Source: Pseudomonas muyukensis
GTDB taxonomy: Bacteria > Pseudomonadota > Gammaproteobacteria > Pseudomonadales > Pseudomonadaceae
NCBI RefSeq assembly: GCF_019139535.1
Contig: NZ_CP077073.1
Coordinates: 4,492,501-4,556,500 of the forward strand
Direction of reading: 5' to 3'
DNA length: 64,000 nucleotides
Shown: positions 15,979 through 25,453 of the stretch, one piece after another
Position numbering within the stretch: the stretch's first letter is position 1
How the letters are laid out: each line of letters starts with the position of its first letter
The notes under the pieces: generated by a model
Seen by the model: the letters and a program-made list of their open reading frames with translations, nothing else
Told to the model about the DNA's origin: nothing
Database searches by the model: none
Program-made: the position numbers and the translations under genes

Positions 15979-16270
15979 AGCTGCGCCAGTGCAGGCGCCG
16001 CGCGTAACTTCGCGACTTCAGGAGGCCGAACGCAGGCCTTGCGTAGGGAGGTGACGGGCATGGATGCCCGTCAAGCGCTGGGGCCCAGGATGGGCCCTAC
16101 AGCGCGGTCCTCCCGGGAGCAAGGCCGGAGTGAGGGAACCCGGAGCGGAGCGTAGGGCCGGATGAATGGAGCGCAGCGTTTTTTGGTTACTTTTTGTCGC
16201 GTTTGACAAAAAGTGACTCGCCGTAAGGGCGAAAAGGTGATTAAGCGTCGATATAGCCAATGAATGCGCT
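15979..16270 (-). repeat. Intergenic repeat element, copy A1 (subtype A)
   Basis: First of four copies of a ~290-base element. Read on the minus strand it begins at GCGCATTCAT and ends near GCGCAGCT. It holds hairpins at 16189-16214 (ACTTTTTGTC / GACAAAAAGT), a GGGCCC-arm hairpin, and 16054-16073 (GACGGGCAT / ATGCCCGTC). It carries an 80-codon open frame (16260-16018) whose C-terminal end is almost the same in all copies (RCRAHPGPQR ... LRSAS). It diverges from copy B1. No transposase is present. Confidence 0.85.
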
Positions 16271-16296
16271 TACCTCTGTGAATACCCACGCCGATC

Positions 16297-16326
16297 GACT
16301 TTGACTGTGACTTTGACTTTGACTTT
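16297..16326. repeat. Hexanucleotide tract (GACTTT)5, one variant unit
   Basis: Five 6-base units, the second being GACTGT. It lies in the short spacer between the two divergent repeat elements A1 and B1, beside their GCGCATTCAT ends. Comparable simple-sequence tracts lie at the same side of the two elements near flhA/flhB. Confidence 0.92.
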
Positions 16327-16352
16327 CAGAGCGTGAGTTTTGAAAGTTATAC

Positions 16353-16650
16353 GCGCATTCATTGGCGATGGTGACGCATAGTCACCTTTCCGCCCTTACG
16401 GCGGGTCCCTTTTTGAAGGATCAAAAAGGAACCAAAAAATCCTCGCTCCATTCATCCGGCCCCTACGCTGCGCTCCGGGGTTCCCTCGCTCCGTTCTTGC
16501 TCCCGTGGGTACCGCGCTGTAGGGCCCATCCTGGGCCCCAGCGCTCGACGGCCATCCATGGCCGTCGCCCCACTACGCAAGAACTCCGCTCGGCCTCCTG
16601 AAGTCGCAATGAGTGTCGCCTGAACTATCGCGCGCTTAGAAGCAAAATCA
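16353..16650 (+). repeat. Intergenic repeat element, copy B1 (subtype B)
   Basis: Inverted relative of copy A1. It has hairpins at 16408-16429 (CCTTTTTGA / TCAAAAAGG) and 16547-16566 (GACGGCCAT / ATGGCCGTC). The second differs from subtype A by a swapped base pair that keeps the stem. A 79-codon open frame (16362-16601) runs through it and ends ELRSAS. Its 3' side passes into four 11-base direct repeats. Nearly the same subtype occurs at 47899-48192. Confidence 0.85.
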
Positions 16651-16698
16651 AAAACAGATCAAAAACAGATCAATAACAGATCAATAACAGATCAAAAA
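16647..16698 (+). repeat. Four-copy 11-bp direct repeat at the end of element B1
   Basis: Units ATCAAAAACAG, ATCAAAAACAG, ATCAATAACAG, ATCAATAACAG, then a partial ATCAAAAA. The other B copy (48191-48234) also has exactly four 11-base units (ATCAAGAGCAG type) at the same place. The shared unit length, copy number and position suggest the array belongs to the element. Confidence 0.9.
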
Positions 16699-16928
16699 AA
16701 CACTATCCCTTGCTCTACGGCACAACGATAGCAAGCTGCTGTAGTCGTGAAAAATTGACCAGGTTTACACACGAAAAAAAATCAACGCCAACCGACTCTT
16801 TCCGACAAAACAGCGATCTAAAACCAACACCACACATCGCTACTTAATAAAGCCAGCGCGATCAACCCCGGAACCCGCCACGCAAGCAATCAAAGACCAC
16901 ATAAGTAAACGGCCTGCCCCGCGAACAA
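16699..16928. other. AT-rich gene-free spacer
   Basis: About 230 bases of visibly AT-richer sequence than the rest of the window, between the 11-bp repeats and the dehydrogenase stop. No open frame, hairpin terminator or promoter could be recognised with confidence. The low GC suggests foreign or relaxed sequence. Confidence 0.5.
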
Positions 16929-17867
16929 TCACGCACAAACCGGCGTCAGCACCGGCTCGCCGGCGAAGAACGCCTGCAGGTTACGCAGCACCAGGCCCAC
17001 CGTGTCCCGCGCCGCCTCCGGCGACTGCCCCGCCACATGCGGCGTGAGCACCGTGTTGCCCAGCGCCTTGAGCGCCTCCGGCACCGCCGGCTCGTCATCG
17101 AATACATCCAGCGCCGCCCCAGCGATCACGCCGCCGCGCAAGGCGCCGACCAACGCCTCGGTATCCACCACACTGGCCCGGGCAATGTTGACCAGGTAAC
17201 CCTCGGCGCCCAACGCCTCCAGCACCGCGGCATCGACCAGGTGCCGAGTGCCGTTGCCACCGGGCGTGGCCACCACCAGGATATCCACCGCATCGGCCAG
17301 GTGCAGCGGGCTGTCGTACCAGGTATAGGGCACCTCGGCGCGCGGCGTGCGGCTGTGGTAGCTGACGCTCATGTCAAAGCCCTGGGCAGCCCGCCGGGCA
17401 ATGGCCTGGCCCACCGCGCCCAGGCCGATGATACCCAGGCGCTTGCCACTCACCGATGGGCTGATCACCCGGTTCCACTGGCCACGCCGGGTGCTGGCGT
17501 CGGCCCGGGGGATATCGCGCAACAGCGCCAGCAACAAGGCCATGGCATGGTCGGCGACAGGGCCTGCATTGGCACCGGCGCCATTGGTGACAGTGATGCC
17601 ACGGGCAGCGGCGGCGGCCAGGTCGACCTGCTCGTAACCGGCACCGATCACGCAGATGATCCGCAGCTTGACCAGGGTGGCGATTTCAGCGGCGTTCAGG
17701 CCCAGCGGGCCACGGGTCAGCACTGCATCGATCTCGCCGGCATGCCGGGCGATGGCCTCGGCACGCATCTGCGCCGAGGGTGCGCGGATCAGCCGGTAGC
17801 CGGCCTGCTCCAGTAGCGGTAGGTAGTCATCGACGGTTTCCACCAGCACCAGGACTGTCTTGCTCAT
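16929..17867 (-). CDS. D-isomer-specific 2-hydroxyacid dehydrogenase (glyoxylate/hydroxypyruvate reductase-like)
   Basis: 312 residues, cytoplasmic NAD(P)-dependent oxidoreductase. It has the Rossmann motif LGIIGLGAVGQAIARR (residues ~144-159), the catalytic Arg in VNIARASVVD, Glu in LDVFDDEPAVP and His in LTPHVAGQS, plus the family NGAGANAGPVADHA segment. These fit a glyoxylate/hydroxypyruvate or 2-ketogluconate reductase; the substrate is unclear. ATG 17867 is preceded by GGAGGGT-like sequence. It stands alone between the repeat region and the lipoprotein gene. Confidence 0.9.
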   Translation of the reverse strand: MSKTVLVLVETVDDYLPLLEQAGYRLIRAPSAQMRAEAIARHAGEIDAVLTRGPLGLNAAEIATLVKLRIICVIGAGYEQVDLAAAAARGITVTNGAGANAGPVADHAMALLLALLRDIPRADASTRRGQWNRVISPSVSGKRLGIIGLGAVGQAIARRAAQGFDMSVSYHSRTPRAEVPYTWYDSPLHLADAVDILVVATPGGNGTRHLVDAAVLEALGAEGYLVNIARASVVDTEALVGALRGGVIAGAALDVFDDEPAVPEALKALGNTVLTPHVAGQSPEAARDTVGLVLRNLQAFFAGEPVLTPVCA

Positions 17868-17944
17868 GCCACCCTCCGGTCGAATGCGAAGGGGGATTAT
17901 GCCAGTTGTTGGCGCCGCCGGCCCTGTCGCGGGGCCAACGATAA

Positions 17945-18370
17945 TTATTGCCCGAACGCCCTGCCCAGCCCACCCGGCACACCGCTGCTGTCGGTGTCCT
18001 GCCACGGCCCGGCAGGGCTCAGCGACCAGCTCCAGCCATTGTTCCAACGGTAGTAGGTGCGCTGGCGGTAGAAGGTGTTGGGTTGTTTCTCCAGTACATA
18101 GACCCCAAGCTTCGGGTCCCAGTGGCTGGCGCCGCCAGGTGGCGGCGCGAAGCTGGCAGAGGTGCGCGGCATCGGCTTGGGCAGCGCCGCCGGCTTGCTC
18201 GGCTGGCTACCGGGCTGGCCACCCGGCAGGGGCTTGACCACCGGCCCCTGGTGCGGGGGCGGCGTGGTCTCGATCGGCGGCAGCGGTTCGCGCTCGCCCG
18301 GCTGCTGCACCGTACACGCGCCAAGACCCAGGGCCAAGGAGATCAGGGTCAAGCGGACGATGCTGTTCAT
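17945..18370 (-). CDS. Proline-rich lipoprotein of unknown function
   Basis: 141 residues with a type II signal peptide and lipobox LGLGAC (Cys ~19), so lipid-anchored. A Pro/Gly-rich linker (PLPPIETTPPPHQGPVVKPLPGG) leads to a C-terminal aromatic part (NTFYRQRTYYRWNNGWSWSLSPAGPW) that may be a small folded domain. It follows ccmI by only 12 bases on the same strand and could be the last gene of the ccm transcript. No role in cytochrome maturation is known. Confidence 0.72.
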   Translation of the reverse strand: MNSIVRLTLISLALGLGACTVQQPGEREPLPPIETTPPPHQGPVVKPLPGGQPGSQPSKPAALPKPMPRTSASFAPPPGGASHWDPKLGVYVLEKQPNTFYRQRTYYRWNNGWSWSLSPAGPWQDTDSSGVPGGLGRAFGQ

Positions 18371-18382
18371 GGAGGTGCTCTC

Positions 18383-19570
18383 TTATGAGTCGGGGCTGTC
18401 GATGGTCACATGCTGGGTGCCCTGGGTTGCAGTGGCCAACGGCGCGCTCTGGCCCTTCCACTCACCCTGGGTGGGCTGCCCGGCGCGGGAGACGCGGGCT
18501 ACCAATTGGACTTCGGCGAAGTCCGACAGTTTCATCTGCGCCATCATCGCGTCGGCGTCCGACAGCTCCACTTCGATCGGCAGCTGCGCCACCGTCACCC
18601 GCTTGGCCGCCAACGGCATGGGCGGGCCCTTGACCGCGCGGGCGAAGATGAACACGGTGTCGTCCGGGCGCACCTTGTCCTTGAGCGCCGCGGCCAGTTC
18701 GACCCGTACTTTCAGGCGCGCCGCCTCGACAACCTTGCCGCCGCCGGCCTTGAGCCTGTCGGCGGCGCGGTCGATACCGCCCTGCAGCGCGGCGCGCGAG
18801 GCGTCGCCCTCGGGCAGTTGCGCCAGCAGGCGCTGCCAGTAGTCGATGGCCTCCTGGAAACGCTCGCCCTCGAAGGCGGCAATACCGCGCAGGCCCAGGC
18901 TGGTGACTTCACGCGGGTCGGCCTTCAGGGCTTCGTCGGTGAGCGCCTGCAACTGCGTCGACCACTGCTTGTCGGCGGCAAAGTACAGCGCCTGGGCCCA
19001 TTGCCCGAGCAGCTCGGGCTGGCGCCCGGCCAGGCTCACCGCGCGTTCGAAAGCCTTGGCCGCGTCCGCCGGGCGCTGTTCGGCCATGTAGGCACGACCG
19101 AGGAAGTACAGCCCTTCTGCCGAATCTGGCTGGGCCTGTACCGCACGCTCCAGGCGCGTGGTCATCTCTGCCATCGATTGCGGCGCATGGGCGAACTCCT
19201 GGGTCAGTGCCACCTTGTCAGCGGCACCGAAGTGCAGGTACAGCCCCAACGCCATGGCCGGCACCAGGATCGCCGCCAGCAGCGGGATGACCTTGCCCAG
19301 GTGGCCCTGGCGGGCCAGGTCGTGGCGCTCGGTATCGGCCAGCAGTTCGCGGGCCGCCTCGTCGCGGCCCTTGGCCAGCTGTTGTGCATCGAGCACACCG
19401 GCGGCCTGCTGGGCGGCCAGCTCGGCGACACGCTCCTGGTACAGCGCCACGTTGAGGGCGGTACGGTCCTGTTCGGCCTGCTGGCGACGATGGCCGCGCA
19501 GGATCGGCAACAGCAGGAAAGCCAGGGCGGCGAGCAGCAGCAGGCCCGCGCTAAGCCAGAATTCAGTCAT
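18383..19570 (-). CDS. ccmI: Cytochrome c maturation protein CcmI (TPR apocytochrome chaperone)
   Basis: 395 residues: an N-terminal membrane anchor ([22 protein letters not shown]), a cytoplasmic leucine-zipper-like loop, a second membrane helix ([19 protein letters not shown]), then periplasmic TPR repeats ([26 protein letters not shown]) and a C-terminal beta-rich domain. CcmI holds the apocytochrome C-terminus and delivers it to CcmF/CcmH. Its start overlaps the ccmH end by 8 bases. Confidence 0.92.
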   Translation of the reverse strand: MTEFWLSAGLLLLAALAFLLLPILRGHRRQQAEQDRTALNVALYQERVAELAAQQAAGVLDAQQLAKGRDEAARELLADTERHDLARQGHLGKVIPLLAAILVPAMALGLYLHFGAADKVALTQEFAHAPQSMAEMTTRLERAVQAQPDSAEGLYFLGRAYMAEQRPADAAKAFERAVSLAGRQPELLGQWAQALYFAADKQWSTQLQALTDEALKADPREVTSLGLRGIAAFEGERFQEAIDYWQRLLAQLPEGDASRAALQGGIDRAADRLKAGGGKVVEAARLKVRVELAAALKDKVRPDDTVFIFARAVKGPPMPLAAKRVTVAQLPIEVELSDADAMMAQMKLSDFAEVQLVARVSRAGQPTQGEWKGQSAPLATATQGTQHVTIDSPDS

Positions 19571-20039
19571 GGGTACGTTCTTTTTCCAACAGTTTGGCGA
19601 GACGCTCGCGTTCGTCGGCGGACAGTTCGGTGTTGCCGGCCACGGCTTGGCCGCGGCGCCGGCGGACGATCACCGCGAGCACCACGAAGCCCCCGGCCAG
19701 GAGGATCCCGGGGCCGAACCAGAGCAGCCAGGTGCGGCCGCTGAGCGCCGGCTTGTAGCGCACGAAATCGCCATAGCGGTCGACCATGAAGTCGACGATC
19801 TGCTGGTTGCTCTGGCCTTCGCCGAGCATGCGGAAGATCTCGCGGCGCAGGTCGGCGGCGATCGGCGCGTTGGAGTCGGCGATGTCCTGGTTCTGGCATT
19901 TCGGGCAACGCAGCTCCTTGGTCAGCTGCTGGTAGCGCTCACGCTCGGCTGCGTCGCGAAACTGATAGGTATCGATGGCGGCCTTGGCCATCCCGGCCAG
20001 GCCCAGCCCCAACACCACGGCGGCAAGCCAGCGCTTCAT
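19563..20039 (-). CDS. ccmH: Cytochrome c maturation protein CcmH (apocytochrome thiol oxidoreductase)
   Basis: 158 residues with a signal/anchor, the hallmark [19 protein letters not shown] (C45, C48) and one C-terminal membrane helix ([22 protein letters not shown]). It keeps the CXXCH cysteines of apocytochrome c reduced at the periplasmic face. It starts within the ccmG stop (ATGA overlap). This is the short CcmH form; the TPR domain is supplied by the separate CcmI. Confidence 0.95.
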   Translation of the reverse strand: MKRWLAAVVLGLGLAGMAKAAIDTYQFRDAAERERYQQLTKELRCPKCQNQDIADSNAPIAADLRREIFRMLGEGQSNQQIVDFMVDRYGDFVRYKPALSGRTWLLWFGPGILLAGGFVVLAVIVRRRRGQAVAGNTELSADERERLAKLLEKERTHD

Positions 20040-20572
20040 GGCCGGGCCTCGTCGACCAGGCCCTGGTACAGCGGCGCCAACTGCTCACGCCACACCGTGG
20101 CATCGACCACCCCGACATGCTTGTAGCGGATGATGCCCTTGGCGTCGATCAGGAAGGTTTCCGGCGCGCCGTACACGCCCAGGTCCAGGCCCAGCGTGCC
20201 CTGCGGATCGGCGATGTTCAACTGGTAGGGGTTGTGGAACTCAGCCAGCCATTTCAGCGCGGCGGCGTTGTCGTCCTTGTAGTTGACGCCATGGATCACC
20301 ACCCCCTGTTCAGCCAGCTGGTTCAGGTAGGGGTGCTCGACCTTGCACGATGGGCACCAGGTGCCCCACACGTTGACCAGTGCCGGGCGCCCCAGCAGGT
20401 CGGCCTGGGTCAGGTTGCGCTCGCCCTGCACCGTGGCCAGCGAGAACGCCGGGAACGGCTTGCCGATCATCGCCGAGGGCAACTCGTCGGGCTTGAGGAA
20501 CAACCCCTTGTAGAGAAAGACCGCCACCAGCAGGAACACCGCCAGTGGCACTACCATGATCCAACGCTTCAT
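20036..20572 (-). CDS. ccmG: Thiol:disulfide interchange protein CcmG/DsbE
   Basis: 178 residues, a membrane-anchored periplasmic thioredoxin: an N-terminal helix (MVVPLAVFLLVAVFLY), then the active site WGTWCPSCKVEH (C73, C76) and the cis-Pro region GAPETFLID. It supplies reductant to CcmH and apocytochrome c. It overlaps ccmF by 4 bases at its 5' end and ccmH by 4 at its 3' end. Confidence 0.95.
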   Translation of the reverse strand: MKRWIMVVPLAVFLLVAVFLYKGLFLKPDELPSAMIGKPFPAFSLATVQGERNLTQADLLGRPALVNVWGTWCPSCKVEHPYLNQLAEQGVVIHGVNYKDDNAAALKWLAEFHNPYQLNIADPQGTLGLDLGVYGAPETFLIDAKGIIRYKHVGVVDATVWREQLAPLYQGLVDEARP

Positions 20573-22557
20573 GCAGTTGCTCCAGACACGCCCAGGGCCT
20601 CACGCACCCGGGTCTTGACCTTGACGCGGTAGCGCCGGTCGAGGGCCGCCAGCAAACCGCCCAGGCCGGTCAGCAGACCGCCCAGCCAGATCCAGCGGAC
20701 ATAGGGTTTGATATGCACCCGCACCGCCCAGGCGCCGTTTTCCAGCGGCTCGCCCAGGGCGACGTACAGGTCGCGGGTGAAACCGGCATCGATGCCGGCC
20801 TCGGTCATCATCGACTGCTGCACGGTGTACAGGCGCTTTTCCGGGTGCAGCACCGACACTTCACGGCCCTCGCGCGAAACACGAATGGTGCCCTTGTCGG
20901 AAATGAAGTTCGGGCCTTCGAAGTGCCTGGCGCCCTCGAACAGGAAGTGATAGCCGCCCAGTTCGACGGTTTCACCCGGCGCCATGCGCAAGTCGCGCTC
21001 GGCGCTGTTGTTGCTCGACAACACCACGCCCAGGGCGCACACCACCAGCCCCAGGTGGGCCAGCTGCATGCCCCAGTAGCTGCGCGAGAGGCCACCCAGG
21101 CCCTTGGCCAGGCCCTTGTGCCGGGTCTTGTCGAGGATGTCGCGCACACCGCTGAGCACCACCCAGGCGGCCAGGGCGAACACGCTCAGGGCCGGCCAGT
21201 CGAAGTCGTCGACCAGCAGCCCGGCCAGCGGCGCCAGTACCGCGCTGCCGATCAGCACCGGGGTCAGCATGCCGGCCAGCCATTTGCCGGGGGTGTCCTT
21301 CCAGCGCACCACCACGCCAACGCCGAGCACCAGCATCAGCAACGCCATCAGCGGCAGGAACAACGCATCGAAGTAGGGCGGGCCGACCGACAGCTTGGCC
21401 CCGGTCAAGGCATCGAGCACCAGCGGGTACAGGGTGCCGAGCAGGATCATCGACGCCGCCACCACCAGCACCAGGTTGTTGGCCAGCAGCAGCGTCTCGC
21501 GCGACCACAGGGCGAAGCCCACCTGGCTCTTGACCACCGGCGCACGCAAGGCGAACAGGGTCAGCGAGCCGCCGACCACGAACAACAGGAAGATCAGGAT
21601 GAAGATGCCGCGCGACGGATCGGCGGCAAATGCGTGCACCGAGGTCAATACGCCGGAGCGCACCAGGAAGGTGCCCAGCAGGCTCAACGAGAAGGCGGCG
21701 ATGGCCAGCAGCACCGTCCAGCTCTTGAACACGCCACGTTTTTCGGTAACCGCCAGCGAGTGGATCAACGCGGTGCCCACCAGCCAGGGCATGAACGAGG
21801 CGTTTTCCACCGGGTCCCAGAACCACCAGCCACCCCAGCCCAGCTCGTAGTAGGCCCACCACGAGCCCAGGGTGATGCCCACGCCGAGGAAGGCCCAGGC
21901 GACGATGGTCCAGGGCCGCGACCAGCGTGCCCAGGCCGCGTCCAGGCGCCCGCCGAGCAGCGCGGCGATGGCGAAGGCGAAGGCCACCGAGAAGCCGACA
22001 TAGCCCATGTACAGCATGGGTGGGTGGACGATCAGGCCAAAATCCTGCAACAGCGGGTTGAGGTCGCGACCATCGCCCGGTACCTGCGGCAGCAGGCGCG
22101 AGAACGGGTTGGAGGTGATGATCAGGAAGCTCAGGAAACCCACGCTGATCATGCCCATCACCGCCAGCACCCGGGCCAGCATCACCTGCGGCAACTGGCG
22201 CGAGAAGATCGACACGGCGAAGGTCCAGCCCCCCAGGATCATCGCCCACAACAGCAGCGAGCCCTCGTGGGCGCCCCACACGGCACTGAACTTGTAGTAC
22301 CAGGGCAAGGCGCTGTTGGAGTTGCTGGCGACATAGGCGACCGAGAAGTTGTCGGTCATGAAGGCGTGGGTCAGGCAGGCGAAGGCAAACGCCAGGAAGG
22401 CGAACTGGCCCCACGCCGCCGGACGCGCCAGGCTCATCCACAGGCGGTCGCCGCGCCAGGCGCCGAGCAGCGGCACGGTGGCCTGCACGGCGGCGAAGCA
22501 GATCGCCAGGATCATCGCCAACTGGCCCAGCTCGGGAATCACCAGGGCTGCATTCAT
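20569..22557 (-). CDS. ccmF: Cytochrome c haem lyase subunit CcmF
   Basis: 662 residues, a polytopic haem-handling protein. The tryptophan-rich WWD signature is seen ([18 protein letters not shown]) with flanking conserved histidines ([27 protein letters not shown]). It joins haem from holo-CcmE to apocytochrome c with CcmH and CcmI. Starts at ATG 22557, overlapping the ccmE stop by 4 bases. Confidence 0.96.
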   Translation of the reverse strand: MNAALVIPELGQLAMILAICFAAVQATVPLLGAWRGDRLWMSLARPAAWGQFAFLAFAFACLTHAFMTDNFSVAYVASNSNSALPWYYKFSAVWGAHEGSLLLWAMILGGWTFAVSIFSRQLPQVMLARVLAVMGMISVGFLSFLIITSNPFSRLLPQVPGDGRDLNPLLQDFGLIVHPPMLYMGYVGFSVAFAFAIAALLGGRLDAAWARWSRPWTIVAWAFLGVGITLGSWWAYYELGWGGWWFWDPVENASFMPWLVGTALIHSLAVTEKRGVFKSWTVLLAIAAFSLSLLGTFLVRSGVLTSVHAFAADPSRGIFILIFLLFVVGGSLTLFALRAPVVKSQVGFALWSRETLLLANNLVLVVAASMILLGTLYPLVLDALTGAKLSVGPPYFDALFLPLMALLMLVLGVGVVVRWKDTPGKWLAGMLTPVLIGSAVLAPLAGLLVDDFDWPALSVFALAAWVVLSGVRDILDKTRHKGLAKGLGGLSRSYWGMQLAHLGLVVCALGVVLSSNNSAERDLRMAPGETVELGGYHFLFEGARHFEGPNFISDKGTIRVSREGREVSVLHPEKRLYTVQQSMMTEAGIDAGFTRDLYVALGEPLENGAWAVRVHIKPYVRWIWLGGLLTGLGGLLAALDRRYRVKVKTRVREALGVSGATA

Positions 22558-23009
22558 GGCTTGGCCTCCCCACCCGTGGCGGCCTGGCCGCTTTCCTTCA
22601 AGGCCTTGGTGACCTCAGGCGGCATGTATTTCTCGTCGTGCTTGGCCAGCACCTCGTCGGCCACCACTACGCCGTCGGCGTTGAGCTTGCCGAGGGCGAC
22701 GATGCCCTGCCCTTCACGGAACAGGTCGGGGAGGATGCCGCGGTAGGTAATCGGCACCGACTTGGTATAGTCGGTCACCACGAAACGCACGTCCAGCGAG
22801 TCGGCCGAGCGCTGCACCGAGCCTTTCTCGACCATGCCGCCGGCACGGATGCGAGTGTCCAGCGGCGCCTCGCCGTTGGCGATCTGGGTCGGGGTGTAGA
22901 ACAGGTTGATGTTCTGCTGCAGGGCGCTGAGGGCAAAGCCCACCGCCACGCCGACACCGGCCAGCAGGCCGAGGATGATGAACAGGCGTTTCTTGCGCTG
23001 CGGATTCAC
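22554..23009 (-). CDS. ccmE: Cytochrome c-type biogenesis haem chaperone CcmE
   Basis: 151 residues: an N-terminal membrane anchor ([23 protein letters not shown]) and a periplasmic OB-fold with the haem-binding [13 protein letters not shown] motif (H124 and Y128 of the HxxxY type). It binds haem covalently and carries it from CcmC to CcmF. Starts at GTG 23009, which overlaps the ccmD stop (GTGA). Confidence 0.96.
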   Translation of the reverse strand: MNPQRKKRLFIILGLLAGVGVAVGFALSALQQNINLFYTPTQIANGEAPLDTRIRAGGMVEKGSVQRSADSLDVRFVVTDYTKSVPITYRGILPDLFREGQGIVALGKLNADGVVVADEVLAKHDEKYMPPEVTKALKESGQAATGGEAKP

Positions 23010-23182
23010 GGTTTGCTCTCCCGGCGCAGACGGCGCGCCTCTTCTTGCAGGTAGCGACGGCGGGCCAGCAGGGGCGCGGCGACATTGAGCGCCAGCACCG
23101 CCAGGCAGATGCCATAGGCCGACCAGACGTACAGGCCATGGTGCCCCATGGCCAGGAAATCACTGAAGGACGCGAAGCTCAT
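23006..23182 (-). CDS. ccmD: Haem exporter protein CcmD
   Basis: A 58-residue single-span protein, [24 protein letters not shown]..., followed by a membrane helix and a basic tail ([18 protein letters not shown]). Position between ccmC and ccmE and the [12 protein letters not shown] motif identify it as CcmD, which helps release holo-CcmE from the CcmAB complex. It overlaps ccmC and ccmE by 4 bases each. Because it is short, it is easily missed by length-based gene calling. Confidence 0.93.
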   Translation of the reverse strand: MSFASFSDFLAMGHHGLYVWSAYGICLAVLALNVAAPLLARRRYLQEEARRLRRESKP

Positions 23183-23946
23183 CTGGCGGCCTCCCGGCCC
23201 AGGCTGTTCAACACTTCATCGCGCACCCAGCTGGCGCGGGCCTCGCGCTTGAGCACTTCGAGGCGCATGCGCAGCAACAGCACGGCGCCAAAGAAGCAAT
23301 AGAAACCCAGCGCCGTAATCAGCAGCGGCGCCCACATTTGCACCGGCATCGCCGGCTTTTCGGTGAGGGTGAAGGTGGCGCCCTGGTGCAGGGTGTTCCA
23401 CCACTGCACCGAGTACTTGATGATCGGGATGTTGACCACGCCGACGATCGCCAGCACCGCGCAGGCCTTGGCCGAGCTGTCGCGGTTGCTGATCGCCTGG
23501 CCCAGGGCGATGATGCCGAAATACAGGAACAGCAGGATCAGCATGGAGGTCAGGCGCGCGTCCCACACCCACCAACTGCCCCAGGTCGGCTTGCCCCAGA
23601 TCGCCCCGGTCACCAGCGCCACCGCGGTCATCCAGGCGCCGATGGGCGCCGCGCATTGCAGCGCGACATCGGCCAGTTTCATTTTCCACACCAGCCCCAC
23701 CACCCCGGCCACCGCCAGCAGCACATAGCAAGACTGCGCCAGCATCGCCGTGGGCACGTGGATATAGATGATGCGGAAACTGTTGCCCTGCTGGTAGTCC
23801 TGGGGGGCAAAGGCCAGGCCCCAGGTGATGCCGACCAGCAGCAACAGGATGGCGGAGACGGTCAGCCACGGCAGCATGCGGCCGCTGATGGCATAGAACC
23901 ATTTGGGGGAACCCAGCTTGTGGAACCACGTCCAGCTAATTTTCAT
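23179..23946 (-). CDS. ccmC: Haem exporter/handling protein CcmC
   Basis: 255 residues, six membrane helices, with the tryptophan-rich haem-binding motif [19 protein letters not shown] and flanking histidines ([13 protein letters not shown] and the later WWNTLHQG). It loads haem onto CcmE at the periplasmic face. It is the only gene in the ccm run separated from its neighbour by a gap (46 bases from ccmB). Confidence 0.95.
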   Translation of the reverse strand: MKISWTWFHKLGSPKWFYAISGRMLPWLTVSAILLLLVGITWGLAFAPQDYQQGNSFRIIYIHVPTAMLAQSCYVLLAVAGVVGLVWKMKLADVALQCAAPIGAWMTAVALVTGAIWGKPTWGSWWVWDARLTSMLILLFLYFGIIALGQAISNRDSSAKACAVLAIVGVVNIPIIKYSVQWWNTLHQGATFTLTEKPAMPVQMWAPLLITALGFYCFFGAVLLLRMRLEVLKREARASWVRDEVLNSLGREAAR

Positions 23947-23992
23947 CAGGGTACATCCAGGGTATTGGCCGGGCTGCGGTGCCCGGGACTCG

Positions 23993-24661
23993 TTATTCGC
24001 CGACGCTGATCTTCAGCCCGGCCGCTATCGCAAAGGGTGCCAGTGTCACGGCCAGGGCAGTCAGGCTGGCAAGCCAGAGCAGATGACCGGTGGCCGGCAT
24101 ATTCTGCAATGCCGCCTGCAACGCACCACTGCCCAGGATCAATACAGGGATATACAACGGCAGAATCAGCAGCGCCAGCAGCAGGCCGCCGCGCTTGAGA
24201 CCGACCGTCAGCGCCGCGCCCACCGCGCCAAGCAGGCTCAGCACCGGCGTGCCCAGCAGCAACGAGGCCAGCAGCACCGGCAGGCAACTGGCCGGCAGGC
24301 CGAGCATCAGCGCCAGCAGTGGCGCCAACAATACCAGCGCCAGCCCGGAAAAGATCCAGTGCGCCAGCACCTTGGCCAGCACCAGCATGGCCAGCGGATG
24401 GGGCGAGAGCACCCACTGTTCCAGCGAACCATCCTCGAAGTCGCTGCGAAACAGCCCGTCCAGCGACAACAGCACGGCCAGCAGGGCCGCGACCCAGACC
24501 AGCCCCGGCGACAAGGTTTGCAACAATTGTGTCTCGGGGCCGACCGCCAGGGGGAACAGCGCCACCACGATGGCGAAGAACACCAACGGGTTGGCCAGCT
24601 CCGCCGGGCGACGGAACAACAGGCGCGCCTCGCGGCGCAACAACAAAAGAAATACGCTCAT
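23993..24661 (-). CDS. ccmB: Haem exporter protein CcmB
   Basis: 222 residues with six membrane helices and family motifs [19 protein letters not shown] and [24 protein letters not shown]. It forms the membrane part of the CcmAB ABC transporter, whose ATPase activity releases haem-loaded CcmE from CcmC/D. ATG 24661 overlaps the ccmA stop by 4 bases; longer open frames upstream are ccmA shadows. Confidence 0.95.
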   Translation of the reverse strand: MSVFLLLLRREARLLFRRPAELANPLVFFAIVVALFPLAVGPETQLLQTLSPGLVWVAALLAVLLSLDGLFRSDFEDGSLEQWVLSPHPLAMLVLAKVLAHWIFSGLALVLLAPLLALMLGLPASCLPVLLASLLLGTPVLSLLGAVGAALTVGLKRGGLLLALLILPLYIPVLILGSGALQAALQNMPATGHLLWLASLTALAVTLAPFAIAAGLKISVGE

Positions 24662-25290
24662 GCCGCCCACTGCCCCAGGTTCAACTCGCGGTAGCCGCCC
24701 GGCTTGCGCGCAAGCGAGTGGTGGGTGGTCAGCACCACGGTACCGCCTTGCTCGCAATGGGCCGCCAAGTGCGCCTCCAATTGCGCCACGCCCTGTTTGT
24801 CGAGGGCGGTGAAGGGTTCGTCGAGGATCCATAGCGGCGGGCTGTCCAGGTACAACCGGGCCAGGGCCACACGACGCTGCTGGCCGGCGGACAGGGTATG
24901 GCTGGGAACATCCTCGAAGCCACGCAGGCCAACGGCCTGCAGCGCCTGCCAGATCGCCTCGCGCCCTGCGGGGCGGTGCAGCGCGCACAGCCAGGCGAGG
25001 TTTTCTTCCGGGGTCAGCAGGTCCTTGATCCCGGCGGCATGGCCGATCCACAGCAGGATGCTGGCCAGGGCGTGACGCTGCTCGGCCAGGGGCTGGCCAT
25101 TGAACAGGATCTGCCCGGCGGTCGGCTGCATCAGCCCGGCCAGCAGGCGCAGCAGGCTGGTCTTGCCGCTGCCATTGGGGCCGGCGATCTGCAACATGTC
25201 GCCGGGACGCAGCTCGAAGTCCAACTGCTCGAACAGCAGCCGCCAGTCGCGCTCGCAGGCCAGGCCCGCGGCTTGGAGGTGAAGGGTCAC
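24658..25290 (-). CDS. ccmA: Cytochrome c biogenesis ATP-binding export protein CcmA
   Basis: A 210-residue ABC ATPase: Walker [10 protein letters not shown] (~37-45), signature [16 protein letters not shown], Walker [13 protein letters not shown] and H-loop LTTHHSLA. First gene of the ccm operon and partner of CcmB. It starts at a GTG with AAGG close upstream. The ~160-base gap to the divergent FliK-like gene must hold the promoters for both directions. Confidence 0.96.
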   Translation of the reverse strand: MTLHLQAAGLACERDWRLLFEQLDFELRPGDMLQIAGPNGSGKTSLLRLLAGLMQPTAGQILFNGQPLAEQRHALASILLWIGHAAGIKDLLTPEENLAWLCALHRPAGREAIWQALQAVGLRGFEDVPSHTLSAGQQRRVALARLYLDSPPLWILDEPFTALDKQGVAQLEAHLAAHCEQGGTVVLTTHHSLARKPGGYRELNLGQWAA

Positions 25291-25453
25291 GGTATCGCCT
25301 TATGCAATGTGGCCTTGCGCCCGGTAGCGATCGCAAGGCCTTGTCTCAAGTCGCCTCAAGCCCTGCCGTTATACTGGCAGTGGCGGGCAGGCGGCATTAT
25401 TACACGCGGTGCCGCCCTGCCAAGAGGGCGGGTTCGACAGGTTGTATACAATC
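25291..25453. promoter_or_regulatory. Divergent intergenic region between ccmA and the FliK-like gene
   Basis: A 163-base gap between diverging operons. On the + strand a TATACT at 25370-25375 resembles a -10 hexamer, with no convincing -35 at ideal spacing. No GG-N10-GC sigma-54 element with a TTGC half was seen. Both transcripts must start here unless they read in from elsewhere. Confidence 0.35.

Noticed and set aside
16297..16326. Remnant of a coding repeat
   Set aside because: No open frame with start and ribosome site includes it in a sensible way; treated as a simple-sequence tract.
15979..16650. Insertion sequence with transposase
   Set aside because: No frame longer than about 80 codons and no DDE or HUH motif; kept as an undescribed repeat element.
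20713..22746. 677-codon + strand open frame opposite ccmF and ccmE
   Set aside because: Shadow of ccmF/ccmE with biased His/Gln content and no ribosome site.
23993..25336. Apparent CcmA-CcmB fusion frame
   Set aside because: The N-terminal half is out of frame with CcmA, which has its own intact frame; ccmB starts at 24661.
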